Shown: positions 17,785 to 25,754 of the stretch, one piece after another
Layout of the letters: each line of letters starts with the position of its first letter
How positions within the stretch are numbered: position 1 is the first letter of the stretch
Source of the DNA: Azospirillum brasilense
GTDB taxonomy: Bacteria; Pseudomonadota; Alphaproteobacteria; Azospirillales; Azospirillaceae
Assembly (NCBI RefSeq): GCF_001315015.1
Contig: NZ_CP012916.1
Location: 212,001 to 276,000, forward strand
Direction of reading: 5' to 3'
DNA length: 64,000 nt
Made by a program: the position numbers and the translations under genes
The notes under the pieces: generated by a model
The model's input: the letters and a program-made list of their open reading frames with translations, nothing else
Database searches by the model: none
Told to the model about the DNA's origin: nothing

Positions 17785-18687
17785 ATGGCGAATCCGCTCG
17801 ACAGGCCGGACCGCGACTGGGCGGAGACCAACTGCTACACCGACCTGTGGCTCGGTCTGCTGCGGGCTCTGGGGATGGAGCCGATGGCCGCCCTGGCCTT
17901 CACCGTCGCCCAGGATTTCGAGGGCGACCAGTTCACCTTCTTCAAGGTGCCGTTGGAAGACCTGCGCCGCCTCTACGGGCTGGAGGTGCAGGAACTCGCC
18001 CTCTACGACCGGGTGGAGACCCACGCGGCGGTGCAGGTGGCGCGCGGCCGTCCGGTGCTGGTCGAGGTGGACGGCTATCACCTGCCGGACACCCGTGGCA
18101 CGTCGTACCGCGCGCAGCACGTCAAGACGACCATCGCGATCCTCGGCATGGACGTGGGCGCGCGCCGGCTCGACTACATCCACAACGCCGGGCGCTTCAC
18201 GCTGGAGGGGGAGGATTACGACGGCCTGTTCGCTCCCGCCCCGCTGTTTCCCTACGTGGAGTTCGTGAAGCGCCGCGGTCCGGCCTTGAATGGGGAGGAC
18301 CTGATGGGCGCCTCGCGCGCCCTGCTGTCCCACCATCTGCACCGCCGCCCGGCGGGCAACCCCATCGCCGCCTTCCGCGCCGCCCTGCCGGAGCATCTGG
18401 AAGCTCTGGCCGCCCGGCCCATGGACTATTTTCATCTCTACGCCTTCAACACGCTGCGGCAGGTGGGGGCAAATTTCGAGCTTCTCGGGATGTACGCGCG
18501 CTGGATCGGCGGACCCACGGACGCGGTGGAGGCCTGCGCCGCCCTCTCCGCTACCGCCAAGGCGTTTCAGTTCCAACTTGCGCGCGGGGCGCACCGGCGG
18601 CGATTCGGCGATTACGCGGAACCGCTGGAGGCTATGGAGCGCGCCTACGACAGGGCGCTCGGCGCGCTGTCCAGTCGTTTCGGGTGA
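17785..18687 (+). CDS. DUF1839 family protein, possible papain-like acyltransferase
   Basis: 300 residues; AGGGGAGG at 17771-17778 sets the start at 17785. I place it in DUF1839 by its N-terminal NCYTDLWLGLLRALGMEP and the QDFEGDQFTFFK segment. The pattern looks like a papain/C39-type fold: Cys17 just before a helix, His112 in YRAQHVKTTIAILG, and Asp130 (or Asn134) in RLDYIHNAG. This resembles the N-terminal domain of BtrH, which moves an acyl group from a carrier protein to an acceptor in butirosin synthesis. I infer a transferase taking the aminoacyl group off the carrier at 15277. No direct evidence exists in the sequence for the acceptor. Confidence 0.7.
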   Translation: MANPLDRPDRDWAETNCYTDLWLGLLRALGMEPMAALAFTVAQDFEGDQFTFFKVPLEDLRRLYGLEVQELALYDRVETHAAVQVARGRPVLVEVDGYHLPDTRGTSYRAQHVKTTIAILGMDVGARRLDYIHNAGRFTLEGEDYDGLFAPAPLFPYVEFVKRRGPALNGEDLMGASRALLSHHLHRRPAGNPIAAFRAALPEHLEALAARPMDYFHLYAFNTLRQVGANFELLGMYARWIGGPTDAVEACAALSATAKAFQFQLARGAHRRRFGDYAEPLEAMERAYDRALGALSSRFG

Positions 18688-18693
18688 CCGACC

Positions 18694-21135
18694 ATGGCGC
18701 GCCTCCATGCCGTGACGGGCCGCAGTGTGACGCCCCTGTCCGACGGATGGGAGTTGTGCATGACCGGGCCGGGGGGAACGCCTGCGGGGGACTGGCTGCC
18801 CGCCCCGGTGCCTGGCACCGTCGCCCAGGCGCTGCGCGCGGCGGGGCTCTATCGGCTGGGCGATCCACTCCCCCTCCACGACCGCGACGTCTGGTATCGG
18901 GTGACGCTGACCGGTGAGGGGCCGTGCACCCTGCGTTTCCATGGTCTCGCCACCATTGCGGAGGCTTGGCTGGACGGCGAGCGCATCCTGACCAGCGCCA
19001 GCATGTTCGAGCGCCACGACGTCCCGGTGACGCTGCGCGGGGCGCACGCGCTGCGCATCGTCTTCCGCGCCCTGAACCCGGTGCTGGCGGCGCGGAAGGG
19101 GCGGGGGCGCTGGCCGGTCCGGTTGGCCGAGCCGGCGGGTCTGCGCGCGGTGCGGACCACGCTGCTGGGGCACATGCCCGGCTGGTGCCCGCCCGTCCCG
19201 GCGGTCGGTCCCTGGCGTCCGGTAGAACTGGTCACGGAAAATGGGCCGCTGCGCGTCCGCTCGGCGGACATGCGCGCCACGCTGGAGGGGCGGGACGGCC
19301 GCCTGTCCTTGACGCTGGCGGCGGCATGGACCGGGTCCGCTCCCCCGCCGGGTTGGCTGGAGGTGGGGGACGCGCGGGCGCCGCTACGCTGGACTGGGCC
19401 GGAGGAACTGCGCGGCGATCTTCGCCTGCCGGAGGTCGCGCCCTGGTGGCCGCACAGCCACGGCAAGCCGGCGCTCCACACCGTACGCACGGCGATCGGC
19501 AACGAGCGCATCGAGTTGGGCCGCACCGGCTTCCGCCGCATCGAGCGCGAGCCCGGCGACGGCTTCACACTGCGCATCAACGGCGAGCGCATTTTCTGCC
19601 GTGGCGCCTGCTGGAGCAGCCCCGACATCGTGGCCATGCCGGGAACGCGGGAGGCCTACGCCCCCTGGCTGGAACTGGCGCGGCAGGCCGGCATGACCAT
19701 GCTGCGGGTGCCGGGCATCGCCGCCTACGAGGCCGACGCCTTCTTCGACCTGTGCGACGCGATGGGAATTCTTGTCTGGCAGGATTTTATGTTCGCCAAC
19801 TTCGACTATCCGGCCGACGAGCCGTTCCTCGACGGCGTGCGGCGGGAGGCGGCGCAATTCCTCGACCGGGTCCAGGCGTCGCCGTCGCTGGCCGTGCTGT
19901 GCGGCGGCAGCGAGGCGGAGCAGCAGGCGGCCATGCTCGGCCTGCCGCGCGAGCGGTGGAGCCAGCCCCTGTTCGACACCGTCCTGCGCGACGAGGCGGA
20001 ACGGGGGCGGCCGGACGTGCCCTACGTGACCAATTCCCCGACCGGCGGGCCGCTGCCCTTCGCCGCCGACGCCGGGCTGACCCATTATTACGGCGTCGGC
20101 GCCTATCTGCGCCCGCTGGAGGACGCGCGCCGGGCGCACGTCCGCTTCGCCTCCGAATGCCTCGCCTTCGCCAACATGCCGGCGGCGGGAGCGCTGCCCG
20201 GCGTGCCGGCGGTCCATGACCCGCGCTGGAAGGCACGCGTCCCGCGCGACCCCGGCGCCCCGTGGGATTTCGAGGATGTGCGGGACCATTACCTGGGCAG
20301 CCTGTACGGGGTCGATCCCATGCTCCTGCGCTACGAGGATCCCGACCGCTACGCGCGGCTGTCGCGCGCCGTGACGGGAGAGGTGATGGAGGCGGTCTTC
20401 GCGGAGTGGCGGCGGGCGGGCTCCTCCTGCGCGGGCGGGCTGGTCTGGATGTTCCAGGATGTCTGGCCGGGGGCCGGCTGGGGCGTGGTCGATGCCGCGG
20501 GCGTGCCGAAGGCCGCGTGGCACGCGCTGCGCCGCGCCTTCCGGCCCGTGCAGGTCCTGCTGACCGACGAGGGGGTGAACGGGCTGGCGATCCATCTGCT
20601 GAACGAGACGGCGGCGCCGGTGGAGGCGGTGATGTCCCTGACCGCCCTGCGGCGGGGCGAGGTGCCGGTGCTGCGGGCCGAGCGGACGCTCACCCTGCCG
20701 CCGCGCAGCGCCCAGGTGCTTCCGGCCTCCTCGCTGCCAGATCGCTTTGTCGACCTGACCTGTGCCTACCGTTTCGGCCCACCCACCCACGATGCGGTGG
20801 TGGCGGCGCTCTCTGATCCTCGTTCGGGCGCATCGGTGGCGGATGCCTTTTACTTCCCACGGGGCGTGCGAATGGAGCGCTCGGACCTGGGTTTGCGCGC
20901 GCGGGCGGAGCGGACGGCGGAAGGTTGGACTCTGACCCTGTCCAGCCAGCGGCTTGCCCGCTCCGTCCACATCGAGGACGATGGATTTCGCGCGGAAGAG
21001 GACTGGTTTCATTTGCCGCCAGGGGAGGATCGCCGGGTCCGGCTGATCCCGTGCCGCCCCGGTGCCGCGGTGCCCGATGGCGAGGTCCATGCGTTGAACG
21101 GTCTGGAACCAACCCGGTACCGGGGGGCCGCATGA
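18694..21135 (+). CDS. Glycoside hydrolase family 2-like protein (beta-mannosidase-like)
   Basis: 813 residues with the GH2 order: a jelly-roll sugar-binding domain (CTLRFHGLATIAEAWLDGE), an Ig-like domain, and a TIM barrel starting near INGERIFCRGACW. Both carboxylates can be placed: Glu407 in LCGGSEAEQQ (acid/base) and Glu488 in RFASECLAF (nucleophile). The asparagine that normally precedes the acid/base glutamate in clan GH-A is serine here. There is no signal peptide, so the protein is probably cytoplasmic. It starts six bases after the DUF1839 gene and overlaps the next gene by ATGA, so it belongs to the cluster. Its substrate is unknown. Confidence 0.8.
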   Translation: MARLHAVTGRSVTPLSDGWELCMTGPGGTPAGDWLPAPVPGTVAQALRAAGLYRLGDPLPLHDRDVWYRVTLTGEGPCTLRFHGLATIAEAWLDGERILTSASMFERHDVPVTLRGAHALRIVFRALNPVLAARKGRGRWPVRLAEPAGLRAVRTTLLGHMPGWCPPVPAVGPWRPVELVTENGPLRVRSADMRATLEGRDGRLSLTLAAAWTGSAPPPGWLEVGDARAPLRWTGPEELRGDLRLPEVAPWWPHSHGKPALHTVRTAIGNERIELGRTGFRRIEREPGDGFTLRINGERIFCRGACWSSPDIVAMPGTREAYAPWLELARQAGMTMLRVPGIAAYEADAFFDLCDAMGILVWQDFMFANFDYPADEPFLDGVRREAAQFLDRVQASPSLAVLCGGSEAEQQAAMLGLPRERWSQPLFDTVLRDEAERGRPDVPYVTNSPTGGPLPFAADAGLTHYYGVGAYLRPLEDARRAHVRFASECLAFANMPAAGALPGVPAVHDPRWKARVPRDPGAPWDFEDVRDHYLGSLYGVDPMLLRYEDPDRYARLSRAVTGEVMEAVFAEWRRAGSSCAGGLVWMFQDVWPGAGWGVVDAAGVPKAAWHALRRAFRPVQVLLTDEGVNGLAIHLLNETAAPVEAVMSLTALRRGEVPVLRAERTLTLPPRSAQVLPASSLPDRFVDLTCAYRFGPPTHDAVVAALSDPRSGASVADAFYFPRGVRMERSDLGLRARAERTAEGWTLTLSSQRLARSVHIEDDGFRAEEDWFHLPPGEDRRVRLIPCRPGAAVPDGEVHALNGLEPTRYRGAA

Positions 21136-22943
21136 CGCCCGATGCTCCCGCACCCGTTCTGTTCGAAGGCTGCTTCGGCTGGCTGCACCCGGCGGCTGGG
21201 CGCCGTGGCGTTGTGCTGTGCGCGCCCTACGGCGGGGAGGCTCTGGCCACCCACCGGGCATGGCGCCACTTTGCCGAAGGCTTGGCAGCGGCCGGGCTGC
21301 CGGTGCTGCGCTTCGATTATCCCGGCACCGGAGACAGCATTGGCCAGGAGGGCGATCCTGCCCGTCTGGACGCATGGCTCGGCGGCGTCCGTTCGGCCGC
21401 CGCCCATCTGCGCGCCGTCACGGGGGTGGAGGAGGTGGCTCTGGTGGGCTTGCGGTTGGGCGCGCTGCTTGCCGCCGCGGCGGCGCGTGAGGTGGGGGCG
21501 GACGCACTGGCCCTGCTGGCGCCTTTCCCCTCGGGCCGGGCCTTCCTGCAGGAGTTGCGGGCGGTGGCGCTGCTCGCCGAACGGCCGGCAGGCGCTCCGT
21601 CCGCGGTGGGACCGGAGGGGATCGACAGCGCCGGTTTCCGCCTGACTCCGGAGACGGCGGAGGCACTGCGGGGGCTCGACCTCGCGCGCATGGCGGAGGC
21701 CCCGGCGCGGCGCGTGCTGATCCTCGACCGCCCGGAGGGCCGCGCCGGCGCTCTGGCGGAGCGGTTCCGCACGCTGGGCGCCGTGGTCGAGGAGGCGCCT
21801 TTTCCCGACCACACGCGACTGATCACCAGCGTCCAGCATGCCTTCCTGGACTGCTCGGCCTTCAAGAGGGTAACGGCCTGGCTGGCGCAGGACATGGCGT
21901 CCACAGGGTCGGACCGGGCGGTGAAGGCGCCTGCCCCCCGATTGCGCCTTGCCCGCGCGGTGGAGCGCCCGCTCCGCTTCGGTCCCGGCGCCGGTCTGTT
22001 CGGCATCCTCTGCGAACCCGTCGCCGCCGCGGAGCGGCCCGCCGTGCTGCTGCTGAACAGTGGCGCCACGCCGCACAGCGGCACCGGGCGCATGTCGGTG
22101 CGACTGGCCCGGCGGCTGGGGGCGCGGGGGATCGCCTCGCTGCGGATGGATCTCGGCGGCTTGGGCGACAGCGCGTCGAAGCCGGGGCGCCGCGACGGGC
22201 TGATCTATTGCCGGGACATGGTGGAGGACGCGCAGGCCGGGCTGGACGCCCTGGCGGCGGCGGGGCATGACACCGCGGTCGCCGTGGGGCTGTGCGCCGG
22301 GGCGGCGGTGGCGTTGCATGTGGCCCTGGCCGACCCGCGGGTGGTCGGGCTGGCCCTGGTCAATCCGGGCCGCTTCGTGCTGGGGGACGGGGTGACGCAG
22401 GAGGAGGCCATCGGCAGCGCTGTGAAGCCGACCACCGCCTATCTTCCCCGCCTGACCGAGCCGGCGGTGTGGCGGGCCATCCTGCGCCAGGACCGCAAGG
22501 CGGCGCGCGTCGTCTGTGGCCTTTCGGAGCGCGCGGCCCGCCGCCTGCGCATCGGGGCCGGGCGGTTGCGGGCCGGGCTGACGGGGCGGGGCTACGCCCG
22601 TGACGACGTGCTTCACGCCTTCCAGGCACTGGCTGATCGCGGAGTTCTCACGTTGATGGCGCACAGCGAAGGCGACGTGACGCTGGGCGAGTTGGAGGCG
22701 CAGGCCGGGGCCGACGGCGGACGGCTGCGCCGGATGGGCGGTTTGTGGATGGAGCGTCTTGCCGGGGCGGACCACAGCTTGATGGAGCGCGGCGCGCGGG
22801 AGCGCTTCGCCGACCTTCTCGATGACCTGCTGGACCGCATCGGCACGGGCGCGGCCGATGCCTTGCGGGGGAAAGACCCCGGCCCACCGGAAGGGACCGG
22901 GGCGCTCCGCGTCAATCACGCGACGGGAAATAGCCCAGCATGA
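21132..22943 (+). CDS. Tandem alpha/beta-hydrolase protein with non-serine nucleophile positions
   Basis: 603 residues made of two alpha/beta-hydrolase domains of similar design. Each has a strand-turn motif (FDYPGTGDS at about 61-69; MDLGGLGDS at about 339-347), a nucleophile elbow, and a late histidine (PDHTRL; GADHSLMER). The elbows are not G-x-S-x-G: the first reads GLRLG with Arg108, the second GLCAG with Cys388. The N-terminal domain is therefore probably inactive as a hydrolase, and the C-terminal one would work through cysteine, which favours thioester or acyl transfer chemistry. It closes the carrier-protein cluster; its 3' end overlaps the convergent collar gene by 32 bases. Confidence 0.78.
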   Translation: MTPDAPAPVLFEGCFGWLHPAAGRRGVVLCAPYGGEALATHRAWRHFAEGLAAAGLPVLRFDYPGTGDSIGQEGDPARLDAWLGGVRSAAAHLRAVTGVEEVALVGLRLGALLAAAAAREVGADALALLAPFPSGRAFLQELRAVALLAERPAGAPSAVGPEGIDSAGFRLTPETAEALRGLDLARMAEAPARRVLILDRPEGRAGALAERFRTLGAVVEEAPFPDHTRLITSVQHAFLDCSAFKRVTAWLAQDMASTGSDRAVKAPAPRLRLARAVERPLRFGPGAGLFGILCEPVAAAERPAVLLLNSGATPHSGTGRMSVRLARRLGARGIASLRMDLGGLGDSASKPGRRDGLIYCRDMVEDAQAGLDALAAAGHDTAVAVGLCAGAAVALHVALADPRVVGLALVNPGRFVLGDGVTQEEAIGSAVKPTTAYLPRLTEPAVWRAILRQDRKAARVVCGLSERAARRLRIGAGRLRAGLTGRGYARDDVLHAFQALADRGVLTLMAHSEGDVTLGELEAQAGADGGRLRRMGGLWMERLAGADHSLMERGARERFADLLDDLLDRIGTGAADALRGKDPGPPEGTGALRVNHATGNSPA

Positions 22944-23598
22944 AGATGAAGAAGAGCAGCGACTGGTAGGGCTGCAGGTTGTTGAGGGCGACCGGGGTTG
23001 AGACGACGCCGCCGCCCGGGCTTACCTCCACGGTGGCGCCCGTGGGACCGCCGCTGACCGTGCCTTGCGGGGAGAGCACGCCCGTCAGCGAGCTTCCGGT
23101 TGGCGGCGTCGGCAGGCTCGAAGCCGGGATGTAGGGGCCGTCGAGGACAACGTCGGTGCTGGGGTCGATGAACTGTCCACCCAGCACCGCGGGAATGGCG
23201 GACGGGATGTTGCTGGTGCCGACGGCGGGGTTCAGCGGAACGGTGACCGTCGCGTTGAACGGGACGGTGCCGCCCGCGCTGCCACCCTGGAAGGCGGCCC
23301 CGTGGGTGTGCATCGGCAGATTGTTGCCGATGATCGTCGTGTACTGCGTCCCGCCCGCGTAGCCGTTGATGAGCGTGGTGCTGGTGTAGGGGCTGGTCCC
23401 CGGCCCCACCATCACGCGGCCGCGCAGGTCCGGCAGGTTGAACGTCGAGTTGTCCTTCGCGGTGCCGAAGGCCCCGGCCGTGATTGCCCACAGGGCTTGG
23501 AACTGCGCTGAGTTGACCGCTTGTCCCAGGCATTGCTGCGTGTTCACGGGGGCGAAGTTGCCGGCGAATGGAAAGACGGACCCTATATAGAAATCCAT
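22912..23598 (-). CDS. Phage tail collar domain protein
   Basis: 228 residues beginning MDFYIGSVFPFAGNFAP, with GGAG about eight bases upstream. The tail-collar domain is clear: TQQCLGQAVNSAQFQALW, then NLPDLRGRVMVGPGTSPY, and a NNLPMHTHGAAF metal-type histidine motif. The C-terminal half is a glycine-rich beta segment ending QSLLFFIFMLGYFPSRD. This is the family of MdpB-like (microcystin-dependent) proteins, known outside phages. No capsid, terminase or other tail genes are near, so it is not part of a visible prophage. A paralogue lies at 24105. Confidence 0.85.
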   Translation of the reverse strand: MDFYIGSVFPFAGNFAPVNTQQCLGQAVNSAQFQALWAITAGAFGTAKDNSTFNLPDLRGRVMVGPGTSPYTSTTLINGYAGGTQYTTIIGNNLPMHTHGAAFQGGSAGGTVPFNATVTVPLNPAVGTSNIPSAIPAVLGGQFIDPSTDVVLDGPYIPASSLPTPPTGSSLTGVLSPQGTVSGGPTGATVEVSPGGGVVSTPVALNNLQPYQSLLFFIFMLGYFPSRD

Positions 23599-23673
23599 GG
23601 CGAAATCTCCGGTGGTATCGATGCGCAGGGACGGACGGTGCGCGATGGTGTGCCAAGGAACCGGCGGCCGGGC

Positions 23674-23994
23674 TCAGTTCAGGACCAGCTCGAAGCAGCC
23701 CCGTTCGGGATCGCGCGGAATGATCCGCACGATGTAGAAGGGGCCCAGCAATCCCATCGTCGGATGGTCGATCTGGAAATAGCCGTTCCACAGATGGCTG
23801 GTGCCGTAGGTTTCGAACAGAGCCGAAAAGGACGTGCGTTTCGCCCAGCGCGGCGTGCATTCCGGCCGCGGCGTCAGCTTCGTCAGTTCGACCTCCGTGA
23901 TCACGGACCCGTCCTCCGGGGCCACGAAACGGAACGTCTGGCCGAGATGCGGGGCGAACATCTCGTGGGAGATGGAGGCGATGTCGATGGTCAT
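23674..23994 (-). CDS. Small DUF6916-like protein
   Basis: 106 residues of mixed alpha/beta composition, starting MTIDIASISHEMFAPHLGQT. The pattern FRFVAPEDG, SFSALFETYG and HPTMGLLGPFYIVRIIP with a final CFELVLN fits the DUF6916 family as I know it; recognition is by eye. The family has no known function but commonly sits beside tail-collar proteins, as here, between two collar genes. There is no signal peptide or membrane segment. Confidence 0.6.
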   Translation of the reverse strand: MTIDIASISHEMFAPHLGQTFRFVAPEDGSVITEVELTKLTPRPECTPRWAKRTSFSALFETYGTSHLWNGYFQIDHPTMGLLGPFYIVRIIPRDPERGCFELVLN

Positions 23995-24104
23995 CTCAAA
24001 GGTCCGGGCTCAAGTTCTGAAAGTGCGGCGGTCGTTCCGGGCGTGCAAAGCCAAAGCGCCGCATCCGTCCATCCGGTGGTCGACGATCGGGGAGTGACCC
24101 CGGA

Positions 24105-24773
24105 TCAGTCGCGCATCGGGAAGATGCCGCTGGTGACGATCAGCATGGTCAGGGCCAGATAGGGCTGCATGTTGTTCACTGGAGTCGGGGCGGTGACGCC
24201 GCCGCCCGCCGAAATGCTGACCGTGCCCGTCAGTCCGCCCATCGTGACGGTGCCGGTGGCCGAACCGACCAGGGCCGAACCGTTCGGCGCGGTGCCGGAG
24301 CTGTAGGGGCCGTCCAAGGTGAGGCCAATGCCGGGGTCGGTGATCTGGAACGCGCCGAGATAGTTGTTGCCGCCCACCGGGGTGCTGCTGGCGCCGACGA
24401 CGGTGCTCACCGGGATGGCTGCGGCGGCGGTGACGGTCGCACTGGTGCTGCTGCCGACCGGCGAGAAGGTCGCGGCGTGGATGTGCGCCGGCAGATTCTG
24501 CTGGGTGAGTATGTTGTTCGCGACGCCGCCGAAGTTTCCCGGGTTGAGCGTCATGTTGTTGAGGTAAGGGCTGGTGCCCGACCCCACCATCACGCGGCCG
24601 CGCAGGTCCGGCAGGTTGAAGTTGGTCGTGCCGTTGCCGCCGTACATCGCGCCGGTAACCGCGAACAGAGCCTGGTTCTGGCCGGTCTGCAGTTGCTGGC
24701 CCAGGCATTGGGCCGTGTATTGGGGGGCGTAGGCGCCGGTGAACGGGAAAACCAGGCCGAGGTAGACTTCCAT
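24105..24773 (-). CDS. Phage tail collar domain protein (paralogue)
   Basis: 222 residues from the ATG at 24773, which has a strong AGGAGGT site seven bases upstream; the longer in-frame start at 24875 is rejected. It opens MEVYLGLVFPFTGAYAP and repeats the collar layout (AQCLGQQLQTGQNQALF, NLPDLRGRVMVGSGTSPY, QNLPAHIHAATF). It ends QPYLALTMLIVTSGIFPMRD, matching the end of the protein at 22912. About 37 nucleotides coding for the central collar motif are nearly identical in the two genes, which suggests duplication or gene conversion. It is the first gene of the minus-strand set and carries dyad motif A upstream. Confidence 0.85.
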   Translation of the reverse strand: MEVYLGLVFPFTGAYAPQYTAQCLGQQLQTGQNQALFAVTGAMYGGNGTTNFNLPDLRGRVMVGSGTSPYLNNMTLNPGNFGGVANNILTQQNLPAHIHAATFSPVGSSTSATVTAAAAIPVSTVVGASSTPVGGNNYLGAFQITDPGIGLTLDGPYSSGTAPNGSALVGSATGTVTMGGLTGTVSISAGGGVTAPTPVNNMQPYLALTMLIVTSGIFPMRD

Positions 24774-24864
24774 GACGACACCTCCTGTTTTATGAAACCG
24801 GTTGCGGCGGCCTTCGGCCAGCGTCTCACCAACGACGCGCCACGCCGCCGAATGTGATGGAAAA

Positions 24865-24880
24865 CATACCGACATATTCT
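24865..24880 (+). promoter_or_regulatory. Dyad motif A, upstream of collar gene
   Basis: CATACCGACATATTCT lies 92 bases upstream of the collar start at 24773. It matches 12 of 16 positions of motif C in front of the giant gene and keeps the CATACC...ATAT core. Weakest of the three copies. Confidence 0.4.
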
Positions 24881-24962
24881 CCTAAACGGCTAGATCGCAA
24901 GCAACAGACGATACAAAAAGATATTTTTTCCGTTTATGATCGTTGCAAATGTATCCTTCGGT

Positions 24963-24978
24963 TGCATATTCTGGTATG
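24963..24978 (-). promoter_or_regulatory. Dyad motif B, upstream of GNAT gene
   Basis: On the minus strand this reads CATACCAGAATATGCA, 14 of 16 positions identical to motif C. On the plus strand GCATA and TATG arms flank six bases. It lies between the collar and GNAT genes. Confidence 0.45.
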
Positions 24979-25184
24979 TATTTTGCCGGCCGCCGGACCG
25001 GCGGTGGAGCGCCGGCGGTGTCGACCCGTTGCGGATCATGGTCGCTGCGCCGTGAGCGCCGGGCAAGGGCGGACGACTCGCGCAGCCATCGTCGCCCGCT
25101 GGTCCATGGCGGCGATTCTTGCGTCGGGCCCGCATCTTCAGCTATTCAGGGCGCACGCTTGTGCTACCGGAAGGGGTGTGGCCG

Positions 25185-25754
25185 ATGGCTGCTCTGAATG
25201 GGTCGCTGCCGTTGCTCGGCGGATTGACGGTGCGGTTTCCCCGCCCATCGGACGAGGATTTCCTGATGGGCCTGTTCATGGATGCGCGCCCCTGGCTGGC
25301 CAAGGCGCACCATGACCGTGACTTCATCCGGACGCTCTACGAACAGCAGTACAGCGCCCGGCGCATGGGGCAGGAATCCCGCTATCCGGAGCATCTGGAT
25401 TTCGTCGTCGAGAAGACGGGCCAGCCGGTGGGACGGATCGTCATGGATCTCGGCCGCTACGACTGGCGCGTGTCGGAGGTGGAGATCCACCGTTTGGCCC
25501 GCGGCAAGGGCATCGGCACCGATCTTCTGCGCAGCTTCCAAGGGACTGCGGCGCAAATGCGCATGCCGATCACCTTGTCGGTGGCCGAGGTGGAGACGCG
25601 CGTCCACTGGTTTTATCATCGGCTCGGCTTCGATCTTCTGGCGAAGACGTCGCCGTCCCTGGAACTGATCTGGCTTCCCCCTGGCCATCCGGGAATTCAG
25701 CATCTGCCGCCGCAAATCCTGCCACTCCAGATGCAACAGGGCGGAGCGTCCTGA
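25185..25754 (+). CDS. GNAT-family N-acetyltransferase
   Basis: 189 residues from the ATG at 25185, with AAGGGG eight bases upstream. The acetyl-CoA binding loop is ARGKGIGTDLL in motif A, preceded by EVEIHRL, and motif B ends VHWFYHRLGFDLL. The middle segment (HLDFVVEKTGQPVGRIVMDLG) is standard GNAT. GNAT genes are often found next to tail-collar proteins and giant surface proteins; whether this one modifies those proteins or a small molecule is unknown. It reads towards the giant gene, 414 bases away, and may be separately transcribed. Confidence 0.82.
   Translation: MAALNGSLPLLGGLTVRFPRPSDEDFLMGLFMDARPWLAKAHHDRDFIRTLYEQQYSARRMGQESRYPEHLDFVVEKTGQPVGRIVMDLGRYDWRVSEVEIHRLARGKGIGTDLLRSFQGTAAQMRMPITLSVAEVETRVHWFYHRLGFDLLAKTSPSLELIWLPPGHPGIQHLPPQILPLQMQQGGAS

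Larger units (their letters stand above)
24774..25184. promoter_or_regulatory. Divergent, partly AT-rich control region between collar and GNAT genes
   Basis: No gene is supported in these 411 bases. The part at about 24860-24990 is AT-rich and contains dyad motifs A and B. The rest, to 25184, is GC-rich. It must hold the promoters for the minus-strand collar genes and the plus-strand GNAT gene, but I cannot assign -10/-35 boxes. Confidence 0.55.

Noticed and set aside
22912..24773. Prophage or tailocin remnant
   Set aside because: Only collar-domain proteins and a DUF6916-like gene are present; no capsid, sheath, tube, baseplate, terminase, lysis or integrase genes.
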